64,000 nt of DNA, taken from contig NC_072472.1 in NCBI RefSeq assembly GCF_027596085.1, positions 21,126,680 to 21,190,679 on the forward strand, written 5' to 3'. The number at the start of each line of letters is the position of its first letter. Position 1 is the first letter of the stretch. Positions 36,664 to 48,372 of this stretch are shown here, one piece after another. Below the pieces are notes generated by a model. The model was not told the origin of the DNA. It searched no databases and was given only the letters and a program-made list of their open reading frames with translations. The translations under genes were made by a program, and so were the position numbers. Origin of the DNA: Anoplopoma fimbria (lineage: Eukaryota; Chordata; Actinopteri; Perciformes; Anoplopomatidae).

Positions 36664-36960
36664 GGGCGGCTGTGGCGTAGTGGAGAGCAAGGTAGTTCTC
36701 CAATCAGAAGGTCGGTGGTTCGATACCCGGCTTCAGCAGTCGATGTGTCCTTGGGCAAGACACTTAACCCCAAGTTGCTCCTGAAGGCTTGCCATCGGTG
36801 TGGACTGTATGTTGCATGAATGTTAGTTAGAGTCTGATGGTGGCACCTTGCATGGTAGCCTGTCATCAGTGTGTGAATGGGTGAATGATATGCAATATAC
36901 TACTGATTGTCGCTTTGGATAAAAAGCGTCTGCTAAATGACTAATGTAATGTAATGTAAC
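36664..36960 (+). mobile_element. tRNA-derived SINE with L2-type tail, copy 2
   Basis: Same head, body and tail as the copy at 25809. A box at about 36672-36685, B box GGTTCGATACC at 36717-36727, body TCCTTGGGCAAGACACTTAA, and an intact tail stem CGCTTTGGATAAAAAGCGTC before TGTAATG repeats. The intact stem makes this the better copy for defining the family. It is not a functional tRNA because the tRNA-like part is fused to the body and lacks a proper acceptor end. Confidence 0.88.
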
Positions 36961-37224
36961 ACACCGACAGAGCTACAGGTTTATGAAAGACCAGACACAA
37001 TAGCCAATGGCCGGTCATGAACAAGTCACGAAAGGCAATATGTTGCTTTCACCTACAGGGACAACAATTGTCCGGGTTTTTTTTTGTGTTGCTCAGCATT
37101 AAAACAATTCTAATTGAAAGTAAATTAGGATCCTTTATCGCGGTGGACCCACGAAGTAAACGCATCCACCTAACTATGTAACGGTCACACCTAGTGACGT
37201 AGTATTAAATATTGAGAAACAATA

Positions 37225-37470
37225 CGTATGGTGGGCAGGAGGGTAGTTGGTTTGGTTCAACAATCACAGGATTTTCAACTACCAGACCGGTGTTTGACAG
37301 CGTGTGTCCCAAAGTGTTGTGTGATTTGTTTGTTTGGCGGATTTCCAAAACCCAAGTGGTTTTGTTGCTTGAACCTAACTTTTGTTGTGTTGCCTAACCT
37401 AACTGTGTGAAGTTTTTCCTGACCCTGAGTGGATTTGATGCCTAAACCTAAGTTTTGTTTTGTAGAGAAA
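37225..37470 (+). repeat. Interspersed repeat with CCTAACCTAA-type motifs
   Basis: Contains CAAGTGGTTTTGTTGC, TTGCCTAACCTAACTG and GATGCCTAAACCTAAG. A related motif in reverse orientation (GTTAGGGTTAGGTTTAGGC) lies at about 50103. Likely the same large repeat family as the family D fragments. Confidence 0.45.
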
Positions 37471-40031
37471 TGTCGTATCGAAAAAGAAGTTGAGCCGAGC
37501 TACAACGAAATAGATGGACAATCAGTGTCGCTCAGCAAGAAACCAATAGATTGCATTTTGTGACAATAACAGATGTCTAAATGAGACACACAAACAGCAA
37601 GTCTTTCAATGAAATGCAAATCATAGTTCAAAATGTTAACATTAAAACTGTGAGTTTTAAAAAAAATACCTGAGTTTGATGACTGACACACACAGACCCT
37701 GTTGATGGATTCAACTGTGCAGTTTAATTTAAAGCTGGTGTGTGAGGCTGTTCTTTACTTGATTTATATTGAGCATTTATTTACCTTGTTGTTTTGATCA
37801 GAGGACGAGGAGATTATTCAAGGTGAACATCAATAAAGGAGCTCCATTCACTACCAAAATGAATAAGCCTCAAGGTGATCAAGATTCCCTTCAGGTATGC
37901 AGCTTCAACAACAAGAAGACTGCTTGCATTTTTTAGCACACACACTTCCTTTAATTCATCTGTTTTGTTCTCCTGTCCAGGCAATTTGAATTCAAGATGC
38001 AATTTTGCTTCATGAAAATAATCTACTCTGTTCCACTGTGCCATCTTTCATGCCATGCTAATGAGGAATTGTGCTCAAAAATACTGATTCACCTGGATAA
38101 GCTGAGATTGGATGCATAAATAAATGAAAATGATGGTCCCAAATGATTCTGACCTTTGCCTGTGTGAGATGAAATCCTGCTGGGTGATACCTTACTTGAA
38201 CTTCAATTGAAATACGAGTACTGGCTGAACATGAGCTTCAGCCAGAGCAACAAGGCACATCTCTGAATATGTCTTGTTTGCTCTCAGTGGCTGCAGAAAC
38301 AATGGCATGTATGCAAATATGTTTCCATTTAAATGAGTTACATCTTTGTATTTTCTTAAAGGTCAAAGAGTAAACTCGCCTACAGATGATGCTGTTGTTG
38401 GGACTAGCTAATGATCACCAGTGTTTGAACTTTCTACCATACCGAATATGTCTGCATTTAACTGTATAAAGTAAAGAATTTTACCAGAGTGCCCAAATGT
38501 TAACTACACACACAGCAGGGCCAACAAGTCATTTAAATCTTATCAAGAATTGAATTAGATTCACTAGATATGCTGTTATGAATATTGTATTTTGAGAAGG
38601 ACTTCTGAGCAACATGTTCTATCTCCAAAATGTATAAACCATTTAAAGTAACAGCACATTGTTGGAGACGTTACCATTCTTGGGCAGTAAAACAAGATAA
38701 TTTACTCCTCCATGTTTTCTGCAATGCATGCTCTCTCACTCTTTCAATCACAGAGAGCTAGAGCTGCTTTCAGTTCCTACAGGTATGTTTGCAGACTGCA
38801 GTAGCCTCCATCCATCAGCACCAGCATCAGCCCATCACCCTTTACAGTCTGTGCCATATGCCTCTGTTTTGTAAAGCAATTAAACAGCTTCCTGGCAATC
38901 CCCCAGGGACAGTCCTGGTCTGGGTGTTCTGATCAAAGCTAGAACTTCTGCAGAAAGTAGAGCTAGACCAATAAATTGGAAAGGCTAATACATATCGCCC
39001 GCTTACTGCAGACATATTGCTTTTGGTGTTGATGTCAGCCAACTGGTAACAAAAAATATTTTTAGTTTATAATAGGTGTTTTTCTATATTTTTGCCATTT
39101 ATTTTTTTTAAGTACCAGTTACCAATGCAAGCCTGAAAATCCAGTATAGTCTGTGCTATAGCAGAAACACACAAACCAAAAGCTCTATTTGAATTAGCAT
39201 TATATGTCCCACTATCAATATCAACCACAGATCATAGGTGTTTATCGTTATTATTTGAAAATAGTTTCTATTTATAGAGAAACTTTTTAAGAATTTGACT
39301 TTATAACAACAATATTGAAAAAAACACCATGCACTCTTTATAAGACAGCTTTCAAAGACACTAAGAAACCACCAATTCAAAGGACAAAAGAATGTGAGTG
39401 CTGTTTGGTTGAGCAGGATGTGTCTGAAAATCAAAGTGTCCAGCCGCACATTCTGGTTTTCTGCCTTGTGTGAGATGCCTGGTCTAAAATCATTGGATAT
39501 AAATCATCTTGTCTATAATAAAATAAACTTTTAAATGTTTGTAGCACTTTAAAAAGCAGCAGTTCCAAAATGCTTCATAGTAAATAAAATAAATGCATAA
39601 TACAATCCCATTTTACAGAGACTTCCATCGTCCCTTAGCCGGCGTCATCGTACCTTCTGTGTACAATAACAGACAGTCTGACAGTGAAAAGCTATTATTT
39701 GTTCTATCCAAAGTTCCCAAATGACAAATCAGCATTGTGAAGAGATTTTTCACCTAGAGATTCAAGGTAACCTCCTGCTGAGCCTAACGTACCATGGTCA
39801 ACAGTCCCCGCAGTCTGCCCACCACACTCCCACCTGAGGTTGGCAAATTGCCTGGCACTGCATTACACATGAGTTTTCTTAGAGAAAAAGCTCTCCTATT
39901 TCCCTCTCATTGTAATCAGGGGTTTGACAGTAATCCCTCAAAACAGACAAACAAGTTGAACCAAATGATTCAGTGGCTTCTTGGTTGTAGGGAGCCAGGA
40001 GACTTAATTAAATTAAAACATGGAAAGGTGT
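37471..40031. other. Non-coding stretch, nothing recognised
   Basis: No exon, RNA gene or clear repeat seen. Several short frames on both strands lack motifs. Confidence 0.5.
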
Positions 40032-40041
40032 TGTTGTCCCT

Positions 40042-40755
40042 CCATCCATCCATCCATTTCCTTCCGCTTATCCGGGGCCGGGTCGCGGGGGCAGCAAGCT
40101 AAGGAGGGTCCTCCAGACGTCCTTCTCCCCAGCAACACTTTCCAGCTCCTCCTGGGGAACCCCGAGGCGTTCCCAGGCCAGACGAGATATATAATCTCTC
40201 CAGCGTGTTCTGGGTCTACCCCGGGGCCTCTTACCAGTTGGACGTGCCTGGAAAACCTCTAAAGGGAGGCGTCCAGGAGGCATCCTGATCAGATGCCCGA
40301 GCCACCTCAGCTGGCCCCTTTCGAAAACTTGAAGGAGCAGCGGCTCTACTCCGAGCTCCCTCCGGATGTCTGAGCTCCTCACCCTCTCTCTAAGGCTGAG
40401 CCCAGCCACCCTACGAAGGAAGCTCATTTCGGCCGCTTGTATTCGCGATCTCATTCTTTCGGTCACTACCCAAAGCTCATGACCATAGGTGAGGGTTGGA
40501 ACGTAGATGGACTGGTAAATCGAGAGCTTTGCCTTTCGGCTCAGCTCCTTCTTCACCAAAACGGTCCGGTACAACGCCCGCATCAACGCTGCACCGAACC
40601 GCCTGTCCATCTCCCGCTCCATTTTACCCTCACTCGTGAATAAGATCCCGAGATACTTGAACTCCCTCGCTTGGGGCAGTGACTCACTCCCAACCCAGAG
40701 GGTGCAATCCACCGTTTTCCGGAAGAGAACCATGGCCTCAGACTTCACACTCGGC
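40042..40755 (-). mobile_element. 5'-truncated Rex3/RTE-type LINE with target-site duplication
   Basis: Runs on the minus strand from a truncated 5' end (40755) to a tail of GGAT units (forward CCATCC, 40042-40056). The 10-bp direct repeat TGTTGTCCCT flanks it at 40032-40041 and 40756-40765, direct evidence of target-primed insertion. A GATG/GGAT microsatellite tail is, as I recall, typical of the fish Rex3 RTE element. Confidence 0.85.
40068..40748 (-). CDS. C-terminal part of a LINE reverse transcriptase ORF (truncated)
   Basis: 226 codons open to the truncated 5' end. Seen: KYLGILFTSEGKMEREMDRR, TLTYGHELWVVTERMRS, IQAAEMSFLRRVAG, RGQLRWLGHLIRMPPGRLP and RGRPRTRWRDYISRLAWERL. This is the conserved region after the reverse transcriptase core in RTE-type ORF2 proteins. 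The endonuclease and the catalytic YxDD part of the reverse transcriptase are missing, so it cannot copy itself. The first ATG lies 7 bp inside the truncation point and is not a true start. The frame is uninterrupted, which points to a fairly recent insertion. Confidence 0.88.
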   Translation of the reverse strand: MKSEAMVLFRKTVDCTLWVGSESLPQAREFKYLGILFTSEGKMEREMDRRFGAALMRALYRTVLVKKELSRKAKLSIYQSIYVPTLTYGHELWVVTERMRSRIQAAEMSFLRRVAGLSLRERVRSSDIRRELGVEPLLLQVFERGQLRWLGHLIRMPPGRLPLEVFQARPTGKRPRGRPRTRWRDYISRLAWERLGVPQEELESVAGEKDVWRTLLSLLPPRPGPG

Positions 40756-40765
40756 TGTTGTCCCT

Positions 40766-41618
40766 ACTACGTGAAAATGATATGATTATAAGAATCTGCC
40801 ACCTTATATTTTTTGTTGTTGCTATATTCTTTGATAGCATACATATGCATGCTTTAACCAGTTAATGGAAACATGAAGTTGCGACTATAAATGCTGGATT
40901 CTTAGAAGTGTAAACTGAACACCTTTGTTTTTTTCCATGACAACAATCTTTCACTGACCTTAACCAATGTTGCGTGGGCACTGATAAACCATGTTGTCCT
41001 GTCCACATGGTCGTCAGATTGAAAACACTCAAACGATCATTTTGGGAGGCAATGGCAAATTACCTATTTTGTTGTTTAGGTTGACAGACCTGTTAGGATT
41101 CTGGACACAGCTGCAGTGTCTGGTAGGTCTTTTTCTAGGAAAAATCTAATGTCAAACACAAAGTGGTTTTTTTTTTTTTATGTTTCCTGTGGGAGAAACA
41201 TTGGTTTGTGTGGAACATACAGGGAAAATGGTAGAGAGAGCATAACTGTTGTCACCTTGGCTGAGGAGACAAAGAATTGAACACCACACAAGAGACAACA
41301 ATAAAGGCAGGTTTATGAAGTACAAAAGACCACGTCCGTGCCAAATGTTAACACCTGTTTTGTTGTCCCAAAGATTTAAAAAGACCTCTTGAAGATGAGA
41401 TGACAGCGTGGCGTTTTTTTAGTTTTGTTTTTCATTTTTTTTAGATTTCACTAGCTTCTCTTACTGCAGCACATTTTGAATGTGTTTATAATTACTGTAT
41501 ATTGGGCTCCATGTGTCTCAAAAGATGTCCTTTCAATAAAATTTGGCAAATCTATTTTCATTGGTATGTAGTATTCACTCTTCATCCTATGGACATTTTA
41601 AATGTAATTGTTACGCCC
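40766..41618. other. Non-coding stretch, nothing certain
   Basis: No gene seen. The AT-rich 41150-41400 segment (around TTCCTGTGGGAGAAACATT) vaguely resembles a decayed retroelement coding region, but stops interrupt every frame and I could not place it. Confidence 0.4.
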
Positions 41619-42182
41619 CTGAAAAATTGGTGGAATAATAACGGGAGTGATGTGATGCTGAGAACTTTACTGTAATGAATTTGTACAAACATACAACAGT
41701 TGACATAGGAAGAGATCCACAGGAGAGTAGAGAGTACATACCTTATTTACGTTAAAACAGTATTCAAAGTATTAGCTGAGATATTTCTCTCATTATATCA
41801 TCAAGCACAGAATAGCTTAATCTCATTACTTTCACATAAACTCTTCAAGACTCACTTAAAGTGCATAAACGTATTATTCAGACAAAATAAATAAGATATT
41901 TCTACTAAATATTACTATCTGTATACATGTGAATTCACAAAATGCACAGCTACAACTACATCGCTAAAGCGCGGGAATTCACGTACACACACACTTCATT
42001 AAACTCATCTCTAAAGTTCGCAAAATGTAACGACAACATTCTCTTGAAACGTATTACACGTTAGACAATTTCCTACCAACATGTTAACTCTGTTCACAAT
42101 CCACAACATACCTGAAAAATGGGGATAAATAATCAAATTATGACGTGATGCAGTTTCCTCAGTAAGAACTGTACTGTAATGA
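41619..42182 (+). repeat. Direct repeats about 495 bp apart
   Basis: CTGAAAAATTGG...ATGTGATGCTGAGAACTTTACTGTAATGAA-type sequence at 41619-41683 recurs with changes and a short insertion at 42112-42182 (CTGAAAAATGGG, GACGTGATGC, AGAACTGTACTGTAATGAA). They could be remnants of short LTRs or of a tandem unit. The DNA between them shows no ORF. Confidence 0.5.
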
Positions 42183-42689
42183 AGAAAAGATTGCGGTCTC
42201 CCCTCGGTATGTAGGCGGAGACCAAAGCAATGATCTCAGACTCAAGATCAAGACCACTATGTAGATCACAGTTTAACACTATTATACCTTAAATTATACA
42301 ATAAAAAACAAAGTAAACTATGTAAGAAAAACACCATTCTAGCATTTTAACCACTTATAAACAAATGATGAAATTTAACTCTTTCATAACTTTAAAGTTT
42401 TAGTAAACCCTTTTGTTATTTATGAATTATCTTTTCAACCAAATCACAGATTTTAACATAACAGACCATGAATTCACCATTTTCTGTAACTTGTAAAAGT
42501 GCATATTCTTCAACTTGTCACATAATGAAAGATTAAAGGACTGATTAAAGGAATGCAATTTTAGGTTTTATGATATACATTTCTTTACTATGAGAGAGGT
42601 ATTGTTTATTTTTTCAAACCAAGGATATGTTAATGTTTTTGTCAGTCAGAGCAAGCAAACATTATTGAAACTTAAGTAGGATACGAGAT

Positions 42690-43045
42690 CATGACGGGTG
42701 TGCGAAACAAATTAAGGACTTTCACCCAGGTGACCGTTGTTCGTGTCTCATGTTATACTAAAAGTATATGTTGATTTTACGCTTGTTAAGGACGTCCTCT
42801 AAGAGCGTTTGTTATTAACTTACACTACTAACATTGTTACATTACCATTTCAACACAAACTCTGATCTTTTTTCATTTCATAAGCGTTAAGCACGTTGCA
42901 TTGTGCTTTTCTCCAAGCGTGATACAAGGCTGATATGAACATAGTTATGAAACCGTAATTTTGGTTCTGGAGTGTCAACAGCCAACATACCCTGTGGTTT
43001 GCAGAAAAATACAATGGCAACATTTTTTCTGGCGACTTTTGTTGA
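42690..43045 (+). repeat. Dispersed repeat family D, longest copy
   Basis: Joins blocks found separately elsewhere: AGGACTTTCACCCAGG (as at 36215), GTGATACAAGGCTGATATGA (as near 10980), then CCCTGTGGTTTGCAGAAA and TACAATGGCAAC (as at 50464). It therefore shows that the scattered pieces belong to one element. Confidence 0.6.
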
Positions 43046-44836
43046 GGATTCAACACACTCATATGCACAAAGCATAACAATCAATGACATCGACTTCATA
43101 AAAGCCTCTGTCATTTCCCTGTCAGCTGCTATGGATTTACAAAGACCACACAAAGGCAAACACAGTCATTTAGCTTTCTGGCAAATTAATATGTGCAATC
43201 ATCCTGGCTTACATTGTGTTTGCCAATCGTGATATGCCACTAAGCACAATATTTACAAGAAAAAACTGATTGTACAGCCCCGCACAGTGTCTCACATGTG
43301 CAGGATTTTCCATTGAGAGGGTTGATGACAGCAATCTCTTTGTCTCGCTAATGTTTGTGTAGGCAGTCTTCTTGGATGCAAATTCCAATATTTGAAAAGA
43401 GGAACAGCCTGGAAATGACAACGCCAAGTGATTCTGCCTTCTATAATATTCACATTAGGAATGGAACTGCCTTCACCCGGCTGGAGATATTGGCAAAGAA
43501 AAATTAGCAAATTCTCTTGTTAAAAAAAGCACAAAAGCTCTGTAAATCATGCTTATAGACTATTGATTGAGATTAATGATAGGCTTTTGGGAATGAACTC
43601 TAAAACAATAAGCCATTACATTGGGTAATTGATCATTTGAAAAAATCTATAGCAATCCTTTCCACAGGCAGGAATGGTCCATAATTTATTAACAGCTTGG
43701 CATACTAGTTTGCAAGACTGAGAAGTTGAGATTCACAACGAGGAAAATCCACTGCTGACTTGTAACATCAAGTCAATGGACATTCCCTGATGTCTCACAA
43801 GGCCATTCCGTTTCAATTTACGATAACCACATGTTTAAAGCGGCTCCCTTAATTGGGGAGAAAAACTGTTTTCCTTGAAATGTAACAGAGAATACAGTTT
43901 AGTTGTATGCGAATGTGATATATATATATATTGTAGAACTACAATTAGGTCAGGGTCACAGGTGAACAAATTATGCACCATGTCTTGTGTATTTCAGAAA
44001 GTGATTAAGTGCAGTTATGCATTGCAGGATTCAAATTACAGTAAGGGTACAATTACTTGATTCAATTCGACACAAAATACATTTCATGTCCTTGCAAACC
44101 TTAGTCAAGGTCCCTATAATTAAAGTATGATGATGGTGGGCATAATTTGAATCAGTGTCACAGTAAATGGAACATATAATCATGTCTGGTCAATGATCCT
44201 GTACAATCATTTCGTTGTGGACTAGGAAGACTTCTCTAGTGTCTTGCAGTTCAGGCAAATTGAACTCGCCCAGATTTCTCCTTCTCAATGCCGCAAACAA
44301 CTTTCAAATGTGGGTGCTGGAAACCATGCTGATGACCCAGAAAGAGGTATTATGGTGTCATTAAAAAGAAAGAGTAATTTGAGATCTCATGTGATGATTA
44401 TAAGCCCAGTGACAAAGTTCAAAGATTTGTCTGTATCTTCAATTGCTCCTGATTATATTCTAACTTCTATTCACTTCCAAAAGGAACAGCAGAGTCAAGG
44501 ATAGCTAGGCTGCATGAAAATTCAGAGAGCAGATCTAAGTGGCCTCATTTTGCAGGAGGGAAGCTGGGCTTTCACAGACTACTGCAGGGCAACAACATCG
44601 CTACATCCAGTATGTCCACACACCCTGCTGCCAATAAGGCCTTTTGAAAATCTGCAAGCACACAAAACACTTTAATCATCAGAGGAACATAAAGTCACAT
44701 AACCGGCGATCAAAGGTTGGATTAGTAAGAATATTAAATATGATTATAATGCATCTTGCTGGGTTGATGGATATCTTAAGTTTTTGATAGAGGGAGTAGT
44801 TGGATTTTGCTATCTTATCCTTGTTTCTGTCATGCT

Positions 44837-44837
<1 letters not shown>
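43046..44837. other. Non-coding stretch, nothing recognised
   Basis: No exon or repeat identified. The segment 43320-43720 looks unique and has several ATTA/TAAT-type motifs, which could be regulatory, but this is not demonstrable here. Confidence 0.4.

Positions 44838-44888
<51 letters not shown>
44838..44888 (+). repeat. (GT)n microsatellite, about 25 units
   Basis: Uninterrupted GT run of about 51 bp. Confidence 0.97.
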
Positions 44889-44889
<1 letters not shown>

Positions 44890-45360
44890 ACATGGAGGCT
44901 CTGTCAGTCTCCCTCTGAGGCACATAGTGCTGAGACTGACATGAAGGACGCAGCAGAGGAAAACTAGTCTTGCCAATAGTTCTTGACAACAACACCACCA
45001 GACTGCAGCGCATTGCGAGAACCATGAGCCGCTACTTGATGAAGCGCCCCAGCAACTGACATCAAACTGATTTGCTGGCTCGAGTCTGAGGCACTGAGTT
45101 GCAAATCGACTGAACTCCAGCAATCCTTTTTACGAGAGGAGAACTTGAGGCCGTGCTGACCAAAATGGCTGAGAGAGCAAAGAGGAATCTAACGTTCAAA
45201 ATAAGTCATTTGCCTTTCGAGATGGTTTTGTTTATTATTGAAATTAATTGTTTAATACCAGTCAGATATGTTGTTGTGGCAGCGTGTCTTTGTTCCCTCA
45301 GTCTTATGATCCTTCAGATTAGTACCACCCAGGATGCCAATCTCACTCCTAATGCTTAAA

Positions 45361-45520
45361 CCTAAGGGCTAAGGGAACATAGGGCTAAGGGAACATGGGA
45401 CTGAGGTGAAATAGGGCTCGGGGAACATTTGGCTGTGCGAAGATAGGATTGAGGGAACATAGGTCTAAGGTTGCAGGGGGCTGAGGGAATATTGTCCTGA
45501 TGGGGAACATAGGGCTGACC
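45361..45520 (+). repeat. Degenerate G-rich minisatellite, unit about 17 bp
   Basis: Recurring variants of AAGGGAACATAGGGCT(G/A) appear at least six to eight times with point changes and spacing slips. The strand is G-rich. Confidence 0.8.
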
Positions 45521-46211
45521 CCATCGTACGGTGTCTATCAAAGCAATAAAGAATATGACAGTGTTTTATATTACCCGTATGACAGTTATAAATCAGTTAT
45601 ACTTTTGCACATGTTCTGCTATATTTATTTCTTAATAAACTAAAGTAAAGTACAATGTACTAACCATTATTTGCTATTCTAAATTATCTTTCTCCTCCTA
45701 ACCTTATGATTATGGTAATCAAAATAAATGTATTATTTAAGGTATATCCTTTTTCTTTAAATATTATCTGATGCATATAATTCAAAGTCTTGAATATTTT
45801 TTTGCAAAAACTTGCAGGTCCTTTGAAATAGCCCTACTGGTAGACTGGAAATGGAATCTTGCAATGCAAATATTATTCCTGGGTTTTAATCACTTGTTTA
45901 AATCTGCCTGGTCGGCTCTTCAACGTGGCTTTAATCTAATGTAGTTTAGCATAAGGAAACATCATGCGCCACACAGATAGTCAGTCATGACTATCTGCAC
46001 AGGTAATCCTATCTCTGAACTCCAGGACACAACCTTGTGCATGTAACTCCAGCACACAATTGTCAGTATTACATGGTATTGCACTCCCTGTCATATAATT
46101 CAATGAATAGTTTGAAATGTTTGGATCAAGCTTATTTGCGTATTAAGCTTTTATCCTTATCTTTGCATTTATAATCTTGATCTTTAAACCCTGGAAACTT
46201 TGTCATACGGT
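45521..46211. other. Non-coding stretch, nothing recognised
   Basis: AT-rich with no open frame of note. Confidence 0.5.
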
Positions 46212-46780
46212 CCCAAAATGTGTAGTATTGTTTTACATAGTAGTAGTACTTCCATTTTAATCTCTGGCAGTAAGTACTACAAAAGTTACTCAGAATGTGA
46301 GGCTGTGCTCATTTCCTGAAAGCAGTTCATATCAGTGCAGTCCCAGTACATAAAAACTCATAAAAGTCTCAGTAGAAATGATTTCTTGTTATTTTTATGG
46401 TATCCCTACATCTTTTGCTGGTCTAATAATTCTCTAAAAGAAAATGTTGAACCTTTTTCTTTCATAATCAATTTGACAAACCTTCAGTTTGTGGAAAACA
46501 AACACTATGTAAATAATTCTGGACATTTATAATCCCACATTGACACACTTATGATGTGCTCCAGACAGTTTTTGACCTCCTACTAGGAAAAAGTACAATA
46601 GAACGCCACTCAAATTGAGATTTCCTATTTGTATAAGTAAATCCATATACTGTGGGCGCAGTTGTCTGACGTCACTCACGATGGAAGCACACACTGTAAA
46701 TGGCAAAACATGAACTAAAGGCAAAATTTATTATATTTGCCTGTATTTAATAAAAAATAACACATTTTATCATATTATAA
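46212..46780 (+). repeat. Local duplication cluster, copy 1
   Basis: Aligns with 48583-49120 in the same orientation. Shared blocks: GTAGTATTGTTTTA, AGTAGTAGTACTTCCATT, TCAGAATGTGAGG, TCAGTGCAGTCCC, ATTCTGGACATTTA, TGATGTGCTCCAGACAGTTT and TGCCTGTATTTAATAAAAAA. Each copy has its own indels. Confidence 0.85.
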
Positions 46781-47889
46781 AAGTCAGCCATGGTTTTTGT
46801 TTATGTTTGGCGTTGTGCAGCCCAAACACTTAGGTCGAAAATTAGATTTTTTTTAACTGGGAAAATTACGACCTCTGTGTTGTCTGGAAGGCAGCACTGC
46901 TCTTGGTCCAAGCCCCGTTACTCCTCATATTTTGTTTTTCTCAGTGAACACATCCATGATTTAGAAAAAGGCCAACACAGATAGTTGGTAGAGGAGATAG
47001 CACGGTGCTCTGATGCTTGAGGAAAATAGCGTAAAGGATGAGCCAGATGTGGATGTTTATCTACGGAAACAGAAGCCGTATTTGAGAAAGTGCCACATGG
47101 TGTCACTTTGAGGTTTCAGTCAAGAGAAACACTAAGTCTGCCTTTTGCTGTTCGGAGCCACTGGATGAATAGCTGGATCGACTTGAGGCCCAGAGCATGT
47201 TATCAGTAGAACAAGAGCGCGACAGAGACACACATGACAGAGCCAATGAGCATCACCTGTAATGCCAACACATGTAAGCATGCTTCATTCCACAAACCTA
47301 AAACACTGCCTGATATGTACGACGTGCCGTGCAATGAATACCTACAGAGCAAACAACTAGGTATTCTACTATGCAGGGTTTGAGGTGTTCTACCTTTCCT
47401 TGTTGGCAGGAACAGACTTAATCCCTCGGGCCTTGAATAACGTCACCTAATCAGTAAAAGTCTGAGAACAGATGCGCAAAACTGGATGAGCTTCTCAGTT
47501 ATTTTGGACAGGTAGTGTTTAGGAGGCAAAAGCAGGTTCACCTCGAGCACCTAGATATAGTGAAACCTTTTATGTAGCGGATATATTCTCCTTTAGATAG
47601 GCAGTTGTTTGACGTCAGTCATGGTTTAAAAAAAAAAAAGAGACAAACTGTGGGTCACATTGATTCTTTAAAATAAAAATAAAAAATCAACGCTACCGTT
47701 ACCGTCACCTTCAAAACCGTGCTTAACATTCCAAAGTGCTCTTGAAAATCTTTCACAGGCTCAACATGCAGCATCACTGTAGCCTTTGATGGCTAATCAT
47801 CCCATTGATGTATAAAGATATAGAATACAAGGACATCAATCAGAGCACATAAATATATACAGAGCAGCTGTCTGTCTACCGCCTTATAT

Positions 47890-47926
<37 letters not shown>

Positions 47927-48372
47927 CTGCATGACTCCTCTAGCTGTGATGTATTTGGACTGTTGACAGATGAAATAGATGCAGATGGGCTCACACTCTG
48001 CACATTTATATCAGTCTTCCCTTCTCTCCTTTCCTCCCTCCATTTCTCTCTCCCTTAAGCAAGTCATCAGTCAACATGGAGGTTTCACTCAGCAACATCA
48101 AGTGGCACGATATCTATTGTATGGGGTCGACGTACAATCTCCGGTCAGAAGCAACCAAACGGATTTCTGCAGTCCACTTCATTTAAACCACAATTGCGGA
48201 ACCCGATGCGCCAATAAAATCTGCAACGTATCACCTGCTCCTGCAAGGGAAAATGAACAGGTCTGAGAGCTTTTCATGCGAGCCTCCCTCTTGAGTGGTA
48301 GGTGAGGAAAACAGGAAATGAAAATCAAAATTGGTAAATGCCTTATCTTTAGTGCAAAGGGGGGGACAGAAT
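46781..48372. other. Non-coding stretch between duplicated blocks
   Basis: No gene recognised. A short GCAGTTGTTTGACGTCAGTC block (near 47603) resembles GCAGTTGTCTGACGTCACTC in copy 1 (46658), perhaps another decayed piece of the same duplication. An (AC)n run lies at 47893-47925. Confidence 0.45.
47893..47925 (+). repeat. (AC)n microsatellite, 16 units
   Basis: Uninterrupted AC run of 33 bp. Confidence 0.97.

Noticed and set aside
41150..41400. Possible decayed retroelement coding region
   Set aside because: Stops interrupt all frames and no diagnostic motif could be confirmed.
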